64,000 nucleotides of DNA from Sva-07 sp963717385 (GTDB lineage Bacteria; Actinomycetota; Acidimicrobiia; Acidimicrobiales; Ilumatobacteraceae): assembly GCA_963717385.1 (NCBI GenBank), contig CAVQWE010000003.1, positions 62,001 through 126,000 of the forward strand. The letters run 5' to 3'. The notes under the pieces are model-generated. The model did not search any database. It was not told the origin of the DNA and was given only the letters and a program-made list of their open reading frames with translations. The position numbers and the translations under genes were made by a program. Shown one piece after another: positions 18,768 through 27,407 of this stretch (positions are counted from its first letter, which is position 1; each line of letters starts with the position of its first letter).

Positions 18768-19193
18768 ATGAAGACGCGCACGTTGCTGCTGCTCTCGGTT
18801 GGCGTCGGACTGATGATCCTGCTCGCTGGAGGTGTGCTGCTGCTGCAACTGGCCAACGAATCTGCAGACGTCGAACCCGCCGAGGTCGACGAGAACGTCA
18901 CGGTCGGCGATGTCGACGTCACGGTGTTCGGTGCCTCCGAGGCAAACGGTGTGTTCGCCGTCGCGGTCGAAGTCGGTGGTGTCGACGACGACATCGCGAG
19001 CTTCTCGCTCGCCACCGGCGACAATCGACTCAGCCCGGTGCCGGCGCCGGCCGACGGGCGCTGTACCGACATCACCGTTGCTCCCCAACAGTGCCGCATC
19101 GAGTTCGATGTCAGCAGCTCAGCTGGGTCGAACCGGGTACTGGTGCTGCGGCGTGGCGACGAGCAGCGCAACTGGGTGCTCGAAACACCATGA
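18768..19193 (+). CDS. Membrane-anchored protein of unknown function
   Basis: No family recognised. The 141-residue product starts with a basic KTR, then a single hydrophobic helix (residues 5-27) without a lipobox or clear cleavage site, so it is probably anchored with the C terminus outside. The outer part is acidic and beta-rich, with alternating Val/Asp strands (VGDVDVTVFG, VFAVAVEVGG) that suggest an immunoglobulin-like sandwich. Two cysteines (in DGRCTDI and PQQCRIE) could form a disulfide. It is transcribed divergently from the redoxin lipoprotein, so a link to disulfide handling is possible but unproven. It ends 54 bases before lpd. Confidence 0.65.
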   Translation: MKTRTLLLLSVGVGLMILLAGGVLLLQLANESADVEPAEVDENVTVGDVDVTVFGASEANGVFAVAVEVGGVDDDIASFSLATGDNRLSPVPAPADGRCTDITVAPQQCRIEFDVSSSAGSNRVLVLRRGDEQRNWVLETP

Positions 19194-19246
19194 TCGGATC
19201 TGCGTCCGGATGACGACGCGGCGATCGAACGCTACGGTGAACGACG

Positions 19247-20650
19247 ATGAGTGACCATTTCGACCTGGTGGTGATCGGTGGCGGTCCTGGCGGATACTCC
19301 GCCGCCCTGTACGGAGCATCGGCGGGGCTGAACGTTGCCCTCGTCGAGAAAGATGCCCTCGGCGGCACCTGCCTCAACCGTGGCTGCATCCCGGCCAAGG
19401 CGTTCCTCGAGACCGCAGCGGTCAAGCGCCACGTCGATCACTCGAGCGACTTCGGCATCGAGTCCGGCGGCACGTCCACCGTCGATTTCGCTCGCACCCA
19501 GGCACGCAAGCAGGGCATCGTCGAAGGGCTCGTCAAGGGCATCGCCGCGATGTGCAAGGGCCGCAAGGTCGAGGTGTTCAACGGCGTCGGCGCGCTGGGC
19601 GCGAATCGCACGGTGCAGGTGTCGATGGCAGACGGATCGGCGGCCACCATCACCGGTGACGCCGTCATGCTCGCCGCTGGTTCCGTGCCACGGCTGATCC
19701 CGAACTTCGAACGCGGCGGCCCGATCATGACCAGCGACGAGGTACTCGACCTCACCACCGTCCCGCCACGGGTGGCGGTCATCGGAGGCGGCGCCATCGG
19801 CTGCGAGTTCGCGTCCACGTTCGCCGACCTCGGCAGCGAGGTCACGATCCTCGAAGGCCTGCCCAAGATCCTTCCCGGCCTCGACAAGGACCTCGCCAAG
19901 GTCGTCGAGAAGTCGTTCAAGAAGAAGAAGATCGCCATCCGCACCGGTGTGATGGTCAATGGACACACGCCCAACGCGTTCGGCGGCACCACGGTGTCAT
20001 TCGGCGATGGTGAGTCGGTCGAGGTCGACGCAGTGGTCGTGTCGGTCGGTCGTCGTCCCTTCGCCGATCAGCTCGGCCTCGACGGCACTGCCGTGATCGT
20101 CGACGAGCGCGGGTTCGTGCAGGTCGACGAATACTGCCGCACCGCCGAGGCCGACGTCTATGCCGTCGGTGACCTGATCGCCACACCGCAGTTGGCGCAC
20201 GTCGCCTACGCCGAAGCGATCCTGGTGGTCAAGCAGGTGCTGGGCGAGTCACCGATGCCCGTCGCGTACGACCGAGTGCCGTGGGCCATCTACTGCCACC
20301 CCGAAGTTGCGTGGGCCGGCCCTGATGAAGAGCAGGCACGCGCTGCCGGCCACGACGTCGTTGTTGCCAAGCATCCGTTCAAGTTCAACAGTCGGGCCAT
20401 GATCCTCGGTGAGACCGAGGGTCTGGTGAAGATCATCGCCAAGAAGCGTCCCGATGGCTCCGCCGGCCAGGTGCTCGGGGTCCACATGGTCGGCCCCTGG
20501 GTCACCGAGCAGCTCAGCGGCGGTTACCTCGCTGTCAACTGGGAAGCCACGGTCGACGAGATCGCCGAATTCCTCCAACCCCATCCGAGCCTGTCCGAAC
20601 TGTTCGGCGAAACCGTGATGTCACTCACGGGCCGAAACTTCAACGGCTGA
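19247..20650 (+). CDS. lpdA: Dihydrolipoyl dehydrogenase (E3)
   Basis: FAD-dependent E3 that reoxidises dihydrolipoyl groups of the E2 subunit and passes electrons to NAD, serving the pyruvate and possibly 2-oxoglutarate dehydrogenase complexes. The 467-residue product has the FAD loop GGGPGGYSA (residues 11-19) and the redox disulfide in GGTCLNRGCIP (Cys42 and Cys47). The NAD loop is GGGAIGCEFAS, the second FAD contact is YAVGDL, and the catalytic His-Glu pair is HPSLSE near residue 447. It is the first gene of an apparent lpdA-sucB-lipB-lipA operon. The frame is intact. Confidence 0.95.
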   Translation: MSDHFDLVVIGGGPGGYSAALYGASAGLNVALVEKDALGGTCLNRGCIPAKAFLETAAVKRHVDHSSDFGIESGGTSTVDFARTQARKQGIVEGLVKGIAAMCKGRKVEVFNGVGALGANRTVQVSMADGSAATITGDAVMLAAGSVPRLIPNFERGGPIMTSDEVLDLTTVPPRVAVIGGGAIGCEFASTFADLGSEVTILEGLPKILPGLDKDLAKVVEKSFKKKKIAIRTGVMVNGHTPNAFGGTTVSFGDGESVEVDAVVVSVGRRPFADQLGLDGTAVIVDERGFVQVDEYCRTAEADVYAVGDLIATPQLAHVAYAEAILVVKQVLGESPMPVAYDRVPWAIYCHPEVAWAGPDEEQARAAGHDVVVAKHPFKFNSRAMILGETEGLVKIIAKKRPDGSAGQVLGVHMVGPWVTEQLSGGYLAVNWEATVDEIAEFLQPHPSLSELFGETVMSLTGRNFNG

Positions 20651-20725
20651 TCACCGTCCACCCGACACAGCCCGTCCGACACCCGACATTCGACACGATT
20701 CCGACACGAGAAGAAGAGACTCCCA

Positions 20726-22164
20726 ATGGCAGACGTCACGCTCCCACAGCTCGGTGAAACGGTCACCGAAGGCACCATCACACAATGGTTCAAGCAGGTC
20801 GGTGACACCGTTGCCGAAGACGAGCCGCTGTTCGAGGTGTCGACCGACAAGGTCGACACCGAAGTGCCGTCGCCCGTCGCAGGTGTACTCACCGAGATTC
20901 GGGTGCAAGAGGGCGACACCGTCGACGTCGGCACCGTGATCGCCGTCGTCGGTGACTCCGAGGGTGCTGCGCCCGCTGCCGCCCCCGAGACCGGCGAACC
21001 AGCTCCAGCTCCCGAACCGGAACCAGCTCCCGAACCGGCGCCCGCTCCCGAACCGGCACCGGCTCCCGCTGCTGCGCCGACACCACCTCCGCCGCCGGCA
21101 CCTCCGGCCCCGGCCCCGACGCCTCCCGCTCCCGCAGCCTCCGCCGAAACGGCACAGGCCGGTGACAACCGATTGCTCTCGCCGGTGGTGCGTCGCCTCG
21201 TCAACGAGCACGGCCTCGATCCCGACTCGATCACCGGTTCGGGCCCCGGCGGTCGGATCACCCGCGACGATGTCCTCGACCACATCGATGCAACGGGCGC
21301 CACACGCCAAGACGTCGCTGCGGCCCCTGCAGCGCCAGCCGCTCCCGCACCAGCTGCCACTCCTGCGCCCGCAGCCACACCTGCTCCCGCTGCCACCGCA
21401 GCACCTGCGCCGGCGCCTCGTGAGGCTGCGCCCGCAGCCAGCGCCGGCGAGCGCGACACCACGGTGCCGTTGTCGAAGATCCGCCGCCTCACCGGCGATC
21501 ACATGGTGATGAGCAAGGCCACCAGCCCCCATGCGTTCAGCGTGGTCGAGGTCGACTTCGCCAATGTCGACGTCGTGCGCAGCAAGGTCAAGGCCGAGTG
21601 GAAGTCCACCCACGGATTCAGCCTGACCTACCTGCCGTTCATCGCTCGCGTCGTCATCGACGGACTCAGCGAGTTCCCGCACCTCAACGCCAGCGTCGGT
21701 GAGTCCGATCTGATCGTGCACAACTTCGTCGATCTCGGTATCGCCGTCGATCTCGACTACGACGGCCTGCTCGCTCCGGTGGTGCGCGATGCCGAAACCA
21801 AGCGGCTCGCAGCCATCGCGTCGGAGATCTCGGATCTCGCCGAATCGGGCACGCACCCGCAAGCTGAGCCCCGATGAGATCTCGGGTGGCACGTTCACCC
21901 TCAGCAACAACGGCTCCGCCGGTTCGGTGCTCACCATGCCGATCATCAACCAGCCGCAGGTCGGCGATCATCTCCACCGATGCCATCGTGCGCAAGCCGG
22001 TGGTCACCACCGGTCCTGACGGCGGCGAGGCGATTGCGATCCATCCGGTCGGCAACCTGGCGATGAGCTGGGATCATCGTGCGTTCGACGGTGCCTACGC
22101 CGCACGGTTCCTCGCTCGGGTCAAGGAGATCCTCGAGACCAAGGATTGGTCGACCGAGCTCTGA
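20726..22164 (+). CDS. sucB: Dihydrolipoamide acyltransferase (E2) of 2-oxoacid dehydrogenase complex (two frameshifts)
   Basis: E2 core that carries acyl groups on lipoyl-lysine and transfers them to CoA. Domains in order: one lipoyl domain (residues 1-76, lipoylated Lys42 in STDKVDTE), a Pro/Ala/Glu linker, a peripheral-subunit-binding domain (about 150-190, GSGPGGRITRDDV), a second Pro/Ala linker, and the catalytic domain with the active site SWDHRAFDG near the C terminus. Extra G residues near 21856 and 21969 break the frame twice, and skipping them restores ARTRKLSPDE and AIISTDAIV. The name follows actinobacterial SucB. Because E1 in this window is AceE, the protein may serve both complexes. 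It is followed directly by lipB. Confidence 0.88.
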
Positions 22165-22178
22165 CGCTCGGCCATCTC

Positions 22179-23880
22179 GTGACCGAACCGCTGCGCGTCC
22201 GGTGGATGGGCCGGGTGCCCTACCGCGAGGCGTTGGCGGTCCAGACCGCGCTGTTCGAACACGGCGCCGGCCAGCACCTGCTGTTGCTGGAGCACCCGCA
22301 CGTGTTCACCCACGGCAGGCGGGCCGACCTGGCCAACAACCTTCGCTGCGAGCCGGCAGCGGTTGGCGCCGAACTCGTCGCTGTCAAGCGTGGTGGTGAC
22401 ATCACCTATCACGGGCCCGGCCAACTGGTCGGTTATCCGATCGTCGACGTCGACAACCGGCTCGGTGCGTCCGACCACGTGTGCAACGTCGAGGGTCTGG
22501 TCATCGACGCCCTGACCGAACTCGGCCTGCCGAACGCCGGCCGGCTCGAAGGGTTCGCCGGGGTGTGGCTCGACGTCGACCATCCGGATCCCGCGGTGCA
22601 GCCACGCAAGATCTGTGCGATCGGTGTGCGGCTCGCCCACGGGCGAACGATGCACGGCTTCGCGCTCAACGTCGCCACCGACATGACGTATCTGCGCGAG
22701 CACATCGTGCCGTGCGGCATCGGCGACAAGCCGGTCACCTCGCTCGTCGAAGAGGGCATCGATGCGTCGATGAGCGAGGTCGTCGACGTGATCGCCCGCC
22801 TCGCGGCGCAACGGTGGAGCGAAGGTGCCATCGAACGCCAGGACGTCGCCTGGAAGCACTCCGTCGACGGCCGCGACCTGTCGGCGTTCTCCCGCGGTGA
22901 GGGCCCCGGCGAGCAGGTCAGGCTCGTGTCCGATCGTGCCGCAGCCCGACTCGAGGCTGCCGGTGTCACCGAGGGTCTGTCGATCGAGACGCGCAAGCCC
23001 GAGTGGTTGCGACCCAAGGTCGAGTTGGGCGCCGACGTCATGTCACTGAAGAAGACGGTGCGCGACCTCGACCTCGTCACCGTGTGCGAGGACGCCGGCT
23101 GTCCCAACCTGTCCGAGTGCTGGGCCGACGGCACGGCGACGTTCATGGTCCTCGGCGAGCGCTGCACGCGGGCCTGCGGCTTCTGCCTCGTCGACACGAA
23201 CAAGCCGCTCGCGCCCGCCGCCGACGAACCGACACGGGTCGCCGAAGCGATCGAGCGGATGGGTCTCGATCACGCCGTGCTCACGATGGTGGCCCGCGAC
23301 GATCTGGCCGATGGCGGCATGGCGCACATCGCCGCGTGCGTCGAGGCGATCCGGTTGCGCCGACCGGTTGCTCGCATCGAGACCCTGATCTCCGATGCGA
23401 AGGGCGATGAGGCATCGCTCGATCTGCTGTTCGCGGTTCGCCCCGACGTGCTGAACCACAACGTCGAGACCGTTGCCCGGCTGCAGCGGGCGGTGCGCCC
23501 GTCGGCCGGCTACGCCCGCTCGCTGGGCGTCCTCGCCCGTGCGAAGGCGGCCGGGCTCACCATCAAGACCGGGTTCATGGTCGGCCTGGGTGAGACCCCC
23601 GACGAGATCGATGGACTGCTCGCCGACCTCGCCGACCTCGGCGTCGACATCGTCACGATCGGGCAGTACCTGCGCCCGACGTCGCACCACCTGCCGATCG
23701 TCCGCTACGCGGAGCCGGCCGAGTTCGATCCGGTGGAAGCAGCTCGGCGAGGCATACGGCATCGGCCACGTCGAAGCGAGCCCGCTCACCCGGTCGAGCT
23801 ACCACGCCAAGGGCGCCGCCGAGTCGGTGGGCACACCGGTGTCGGTGGGCGCTGCCGGCACGTCGCCCTCGTTCACGTGA
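22179..23880 (+). CDS. lipB-lipA: Octanoyltransferase-lipoyl synthase fusion (one frameshift in the LipA part)
   Basis: A single frame joins LipB, which transfers octanoyl from acyl carrier protein to E2 or GcvH, to LipA, the radical-SAM enzyme that inserts two sulfurs. The LipB part (about residues 1-215) has GGDITYHGPGQLVGYP, the Lys in RKICAIGVR and the catalytic Cys in IVPCGIGDKP. A linker of about 70 residues without a stop leads into LipA, with CEDAGCPNLSEC for the auxiliary cluster and CTRACGFC for the SAM cluster. Near 23735 one apparent extra base shifts the frame. The next frame continues with KQLGEAYGIG, then the conserved RSSYHA, and stops at 23880. The start codon GTG 22179 lies 15 bases after the sucB stop. 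Confidence 0.82.
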
Positions 23881-25312
23881 CCCGGTGGTCACCCGAGCAG
23901 GTCGAGGCGATCGCACCATCACCAGCCGCGCTCAGCGCCTCGCGCCCGCTGACCACGGTCACGAAGTGGGCAGGTCTCGGCTGCGACGACCGTGCGGTGT
24001 GGGGATCGTGCCAGGGGAGTGGAGCCGAGCCGTACGACACGATGGTCGACCACGTCGGCGTCGTGTCTCGGTGCACCTGTCCCAGCCGCCGCCATCCGTG
24101 CAAGCACGTTCTCGCCCTGCTGCTGCTCTGGACCAACGGCGACGTGTCCGACGCAACTCCGCCCGCAGCAGTGGCCGCCTGGCTCGATCGCGCGCAAGGT
24201 GTCCGACACCCGAAGGGTGTCTGACACGAACTCAGCCCAATCCACCGCCGAACCGTCCCCGACAGCTGACACGAGTGCAACGAACGAGGCGTCGACGAGC
24301 GACGAGCCGACACCAAGCGAGCCAACCGAGGAACGCGACGAGCCAACCGAGCCGCCGGACCGCGACCGCGCTCGCGACGAGCGAGTCGAGCGGATGTTCG
24401 CAGGGCTCACCGAACTCGATCGGTGGCTCGACGATCGGATGCGTACCGGTCTCGCCGACCCGGCGCTCGCCAAGTACGCCACGTGGGACGAGTTGGCAGC
24501 CCGTCTGGTCGATGCCCAGGCCGGCAGCCTGGCGAACCGCATCCGTCGGCTCGCCGGCCTGGTCGGCGCATCACCCGACTGGCACAGCGACGTGCTCGCC
24601 GAGCTCGGACTGCTGCATCTGCTCGCCCAGGCCGGTCGTCGACTGGGTTCGCTGCCCGGCCCGCTCGCCGACGCGGTCGCCACCAGCGTCGGGTGGCAGG
24701 TGCGCCAGGCCGACGTGCTCGCCGGCGTTCCCGACACCGACACGTGGGTCGTCGCAGCGCGCAGTGACACGCGTGAAGACCGCATCGAAGTTCGCCGCCA
24801 CTGGCTGCGTGGTGCCACGTCGGGTCGCTGGGCGTTGGTGCTGTCGTTCGCTGCGTATCGTCAGAGCCTCGACACATCGCTCACGGTCGGCACGTCGGTC
24901 GCCGCCGACCTGCACCGCTATCCCGGACCGGCGTTGCGGGCGCTGATCGGCACTCGCCACGAGCGATCCGACCGAGGCGGCCCGTCCGCCGGCCGTCGAC
25001 ATCGTGTCGGCCTGCGGGGAGATCGGGATGCTGCTCGCTGCCGAGCCCTGGCTCGACCGGGTTCCGTTCACGGCCATCGCCTCGATCGCCGTCGACGGGT
25101 CGAGGTTCGCTCTCACCGACCACACCGGCACCCTGCCACTGATCGCCACGGGTCGGCCCTTGGCAACTCTGCTGGCGGTCGCGGGTGGCAATCCCGTCGA
25201 GGTGACGTGCGAGTGGACGCCGCACGGGGTGGTGCCACTCACGATCCATCTCGACGACGGCTCGATCGACATCGGTCCTCGCGCCGACGACAACTTCGTG
25301 AGTGCCGCATGA
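23877..25312 (+). CDS. SWIM zinc-finger protein (two frameshifts)
   Basis: First gene of a conserved SWIM/DUF5691/MoxR/DUF5682/VWA cassette. The zinc-binding SWIM motif is RCTCPSRRHPCKH (Cys66, Cys68, Cys75, His77, pattern CxC-x6-CxH), suited to nucleic-acid or protein binding. A Thr/Glu/Pro-rich linker follows, containing two KVSDT/RVSDT units encoded by two copies of a GGTGTC-N-GACAC palindrome. The remainder is a helical domain with a conserved C-terminal beta region ending in IDIGPRADD. Apparent extra bases near 24195 and 24964 break the frame, and the segments join into about 478 residues. The GTG start overlaps the lipA stop (GTGA), and the stop overlaps the next start (ATGA). Confidence 0.75.
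24198..24228. repeat. Two tandem GGTGTC-N-GACAC palindromes inside the SWIM gene
   Basis: GGTGTCCGACACC (24198-24210) and GGTGTCTGACACG (24216-24228) are near-identical 13-base palindromes five bases apart. They encode VSDT twice in the variable linker of the SWIM protein. Related palindromes with the same core lie in intergenic positions at 47019-47033 and 47696-47712. Confidence 0.6.
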
Positions 25313-26155
25313 CTGTCACGGAAACCGGCGCGGGCACTGCTCGGGATCTCCGCAGCGGCGTGGGACGAGCTGGTTGCGGTGGCGATGCTCGGCACCGACC
25401 GGCGCAACCCGCCCGAGCCGACAGGTGTTGTCGCCGATGTGGTCGACGACACGGTTCGTTCCACGCCGTCCGAGCGAATGCTCGCTCAGGTGGCGGCCAC
25501 GATCGCGGTGCGTCGAGCTGGTGTGCTGCCCGGTCCATCTCGTCCGGCGGTGGCTGGCCCCGATGTCGACGATCGCCCGATCTGCGTTCCCGCCGCAGCG
25601 GAGCGCTGGCACCACATCGTCTCGTCGTGGCACGTGCTCGAAGACGAGTGGATGCTGACCTTGCTCACCAACCGCTGGAGGGTGCCTCCCGACCTCGTGC
25701 CCGACCTGCTCATCCGGCATCGACGTGATCCGATCCGTCGAGTCCGCGCCGAGCTCGCCTGCGGGCCACTTGCCGGCTGGCTCGTCGGGCACCTCCCGGA
25801 CTTGGCGGCGACGGGCGCAGCCAGGACGCATCCCGAGCCGTCGGCCGAAGTCGTCGCCGAGCTGCCCGATCTTCCGATCCCACCTGATCTCGAGCCGCTG
25901 CTGTTCGCCGACGGCGACCAGGTTGCACGGCAGCTCGCAACGGCCATCGGTTCGGGCAGGCTCGCCCATCCGCACCGAGCGGTGCTGATCAACCTGGTCG
26001 CTCGCATGCGCCCCGACGCTCTGGGGCCGGTGGCGACGGCGCTCGAATCGATCGATGGAACGTCGATCGGCTTCGCGCTGGCGTCGGTGCTGGCCGATCT
26101 CGCCCGCACTCGCGAGCGCATGCTCGACGAACTCAGCGTGAGTCCCGGGCGATGA
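25309..26155 (+). CDS. DUF5691-like protein of the SWIM/MoxR/VWA cassette (one frameshift)
   Basis: Assigned to DUF5691 by its position between SWIM and MoxR genes and by the LVAVAMLGTDRR segment characteristic of this family. No biochemical function is established. The ATG at 25309 overlaps the SWIM stop. An apparent extra G near 25338 must be skipped to join MTVTETG to ALLGISAAAWDEL. The rest is a mostly alpha-helical protein of about 281 residues with Leu/Ala/Arg-rich repeats resembling an armadillo- or HEAT-like scaffold (LLTNRWRVPPDL, IRHRRDPIRRVRAEL). The stop codon lies within the first unit of a tandem hairpin repeat. Confidence 0.65.
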
Positions 26156-26249
26156 GCGAAGCAGTCGCCGTGGTGCGATTCGCTCATCGCTCCGCGGGAA
26201 TCCGCGCGGGTGATGAGCGAAGCGGTCGTCGGGGTGCGGTTCGCTCATC
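26151..26249. repeat. Tandem pair of hairpin repeats upstream of the moxR gene
   Basis: Two units with a 61-base period each contain GATGAGCGAA and its exact complement TTCGCTCATC (26151-26160 with 26179-26188, and 26212-26221 with 26240-26249). The spacers of 18 bases are related. The first arm covers the stop codon of the DUF5691 gene. The pair could fold as two hairpins, or as one larger alternative structure because all arms are interchangeable. It may attenuate or insulate transcription into the moxR gene. Confidence 0.7.
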
Positions 26250-26306
26250 GCTTGGCGACGTTGTGGGCGCGAACTCTGTGAGACCCGGTCGGTAGCGTCA
26301 CCGTCG

Positions 26307-27407
26307 ATGGCTTCGATCGTTCCCAACGGTGATGTGCTGCGTCCGCACGCCGAAGACCAGTACGCGGACGAGCTCGCTGCGCTCGGAGCGCTCGACGACC
26401 GCGAACGCCCGCCGGGGTGGCGGCTGTCGCCGTGGGCGGTCGTGCGGTACCTGCTCGGCGGGGAGCTGTCCGACGGCACCGTGATCTCGCCGAAGTACGT
26501 CGGCCAGCAACGGCTCGTCGAGATCGCGGTCGCCACACTCGCCACCGACCGGGCGCTGCTGTTGCTCGGCGTGCCCGGCACGGCGAAGACGTGGGTGAGC
26601 GAGCACCTCGCAGCGGCGATCAGCGGCGACTCGACCCTGCTCGTCCAGGGCACCGCCGGCACCACCGAGGAGACGCTGCGCTACGGCTGGAACTATGCCC
26701 GGCTGCTCGCCGAAGGCCCCAGTACCGCAGCGCTCGTGCCGGGCCCGATCTACCGGGGCATGGAGCGCGGTGCCATCGTGCGTGTCGAGGAACTCACCCG
26801 CATGCCACCCGAGGTGCAGGACGCGCTGGTGACGGTGCTGTCCGAGAAGGTGCTGCCGGTGCCGGAACTCGACACCGAAGTCGCGGCGATCCGCGGCTTC
26901 AACGTGATCGCCACCGCCAACGACCGTGACCGCGGCGTCAACGACCTGTCGAGCGCGCTGCGGCGCCGGTTCAACACGGTCGTGCTGCCGTTGCCGGCCA
27001 CCATCGACGAGGAGATCGCCATCGTCAGCCGCCGCGTCGGCGAACTCGGCGTCGCCCTTGCGTTGCCCGAGGTGCCGGCGGCCGCCGACGAGATCCGCCG
27101 CGTCGTCACCGTGTTCCGTGAGCTTCGTTCGGGGCTCACCGAGGACGAGCGCAACAGCGTCAAGATCCCTACCGGCACGCTGTCGACCGCCGAGGCGATC
27201 TCGGTCGTCACCAACGGCCTCGCGCTCGCCGCCCACTTCGGCGACGGCGAGCTGCGGTCGAGCGACGTGGCCGCCGGCATCATCGGTGCCGTGGTCAGCG
27301 ACCCGGTGCACGACGCAGTTGCGTGGCGCGAGTATCTCGAAGCCGTCGTCCGCGAGCGTCCTGGCTGGGACGACTTCTACGAGGCCTGCCGCGCCCTCGA
27401 CACGTGA
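26307..27407 (+). CDS. MoxR-type AAA+ ATPase
   Basis: AAA+ ATPase predicted to remodel a partner protein together with the VWA protein encoded two genes downstream, by analogy with MoxR/VWA and Mg-chelatase I/D pairs. The 366-residue product has Walker A GVPGTAKT (residues 88-95), Walker B as IVRVEEL near residue 153, a sensor region NVIATANDRD, and an arginine finger in SSALRRRF. The C-terminal lid ends near residue 340. It ends in a GTGA overlap with the DUF5682 gene, so stoichiometric co-translation is likely. The frame is intact. The client substrate is unknown. Confidence 0.88.
   Translation: MASIVPNGDVLRPHAEDQYADELAALGALDDRERPPGWRLSPWAVVRYLLGGELSDGTVISPKYVGQQRLVEIAVATLATDRALLLLGVPGTAKTWVSEHLAAAISGDSTLLVQGTAGTTEETLRYGWNYARLLAEGPSTAALVPGPIYRGMERGAIVRVEELTRMPPEVQDALVTVLSEKVLPVPELDTEVAAIRGFNVIATANDRDRGVNDLSSALRRRFNTVVLPLPATIDEEIAIVSRRVGELGVALALPEVPAAADEIRRVVTVFRELRSGLTEDERNSVKIPTGTLSTAEAISVVTNGLALAAHFGDGELRSSDVAAGIIGAVVSDPVHDAVAWREYLEAVVRERPGWDDFYEACRALDT

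Noticed and set aside
21000..21430. Pro/Ala repeats in the E2 gene as a tandem DNA repeat or mobile element
   Set aside because: They are the usual flexible linkers between lipoyl, subunit-binding and catalytic domains.
20524..21949. Gly/Ala/Ser-rich antisense frames over the E2 gene
   Set aside because: They are the complement of the Pro/Ala linkers of E2 and have no independent start or motif.
20726..25312. Programmed ribosomal frameshifting as an explanation for the many frame breaks
   Set aside because: No shared slippery sequence or downstream structure is seen, and breaks occur at unrelated sequences in unrelated genes, in parts of the window only.
26151..26249. The alternating GATGAGCGAA arms as a small CRISPR array
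   Set aside because: Arms alternate in orientation with 18-base related spacers and only two units. There are no cas genes.
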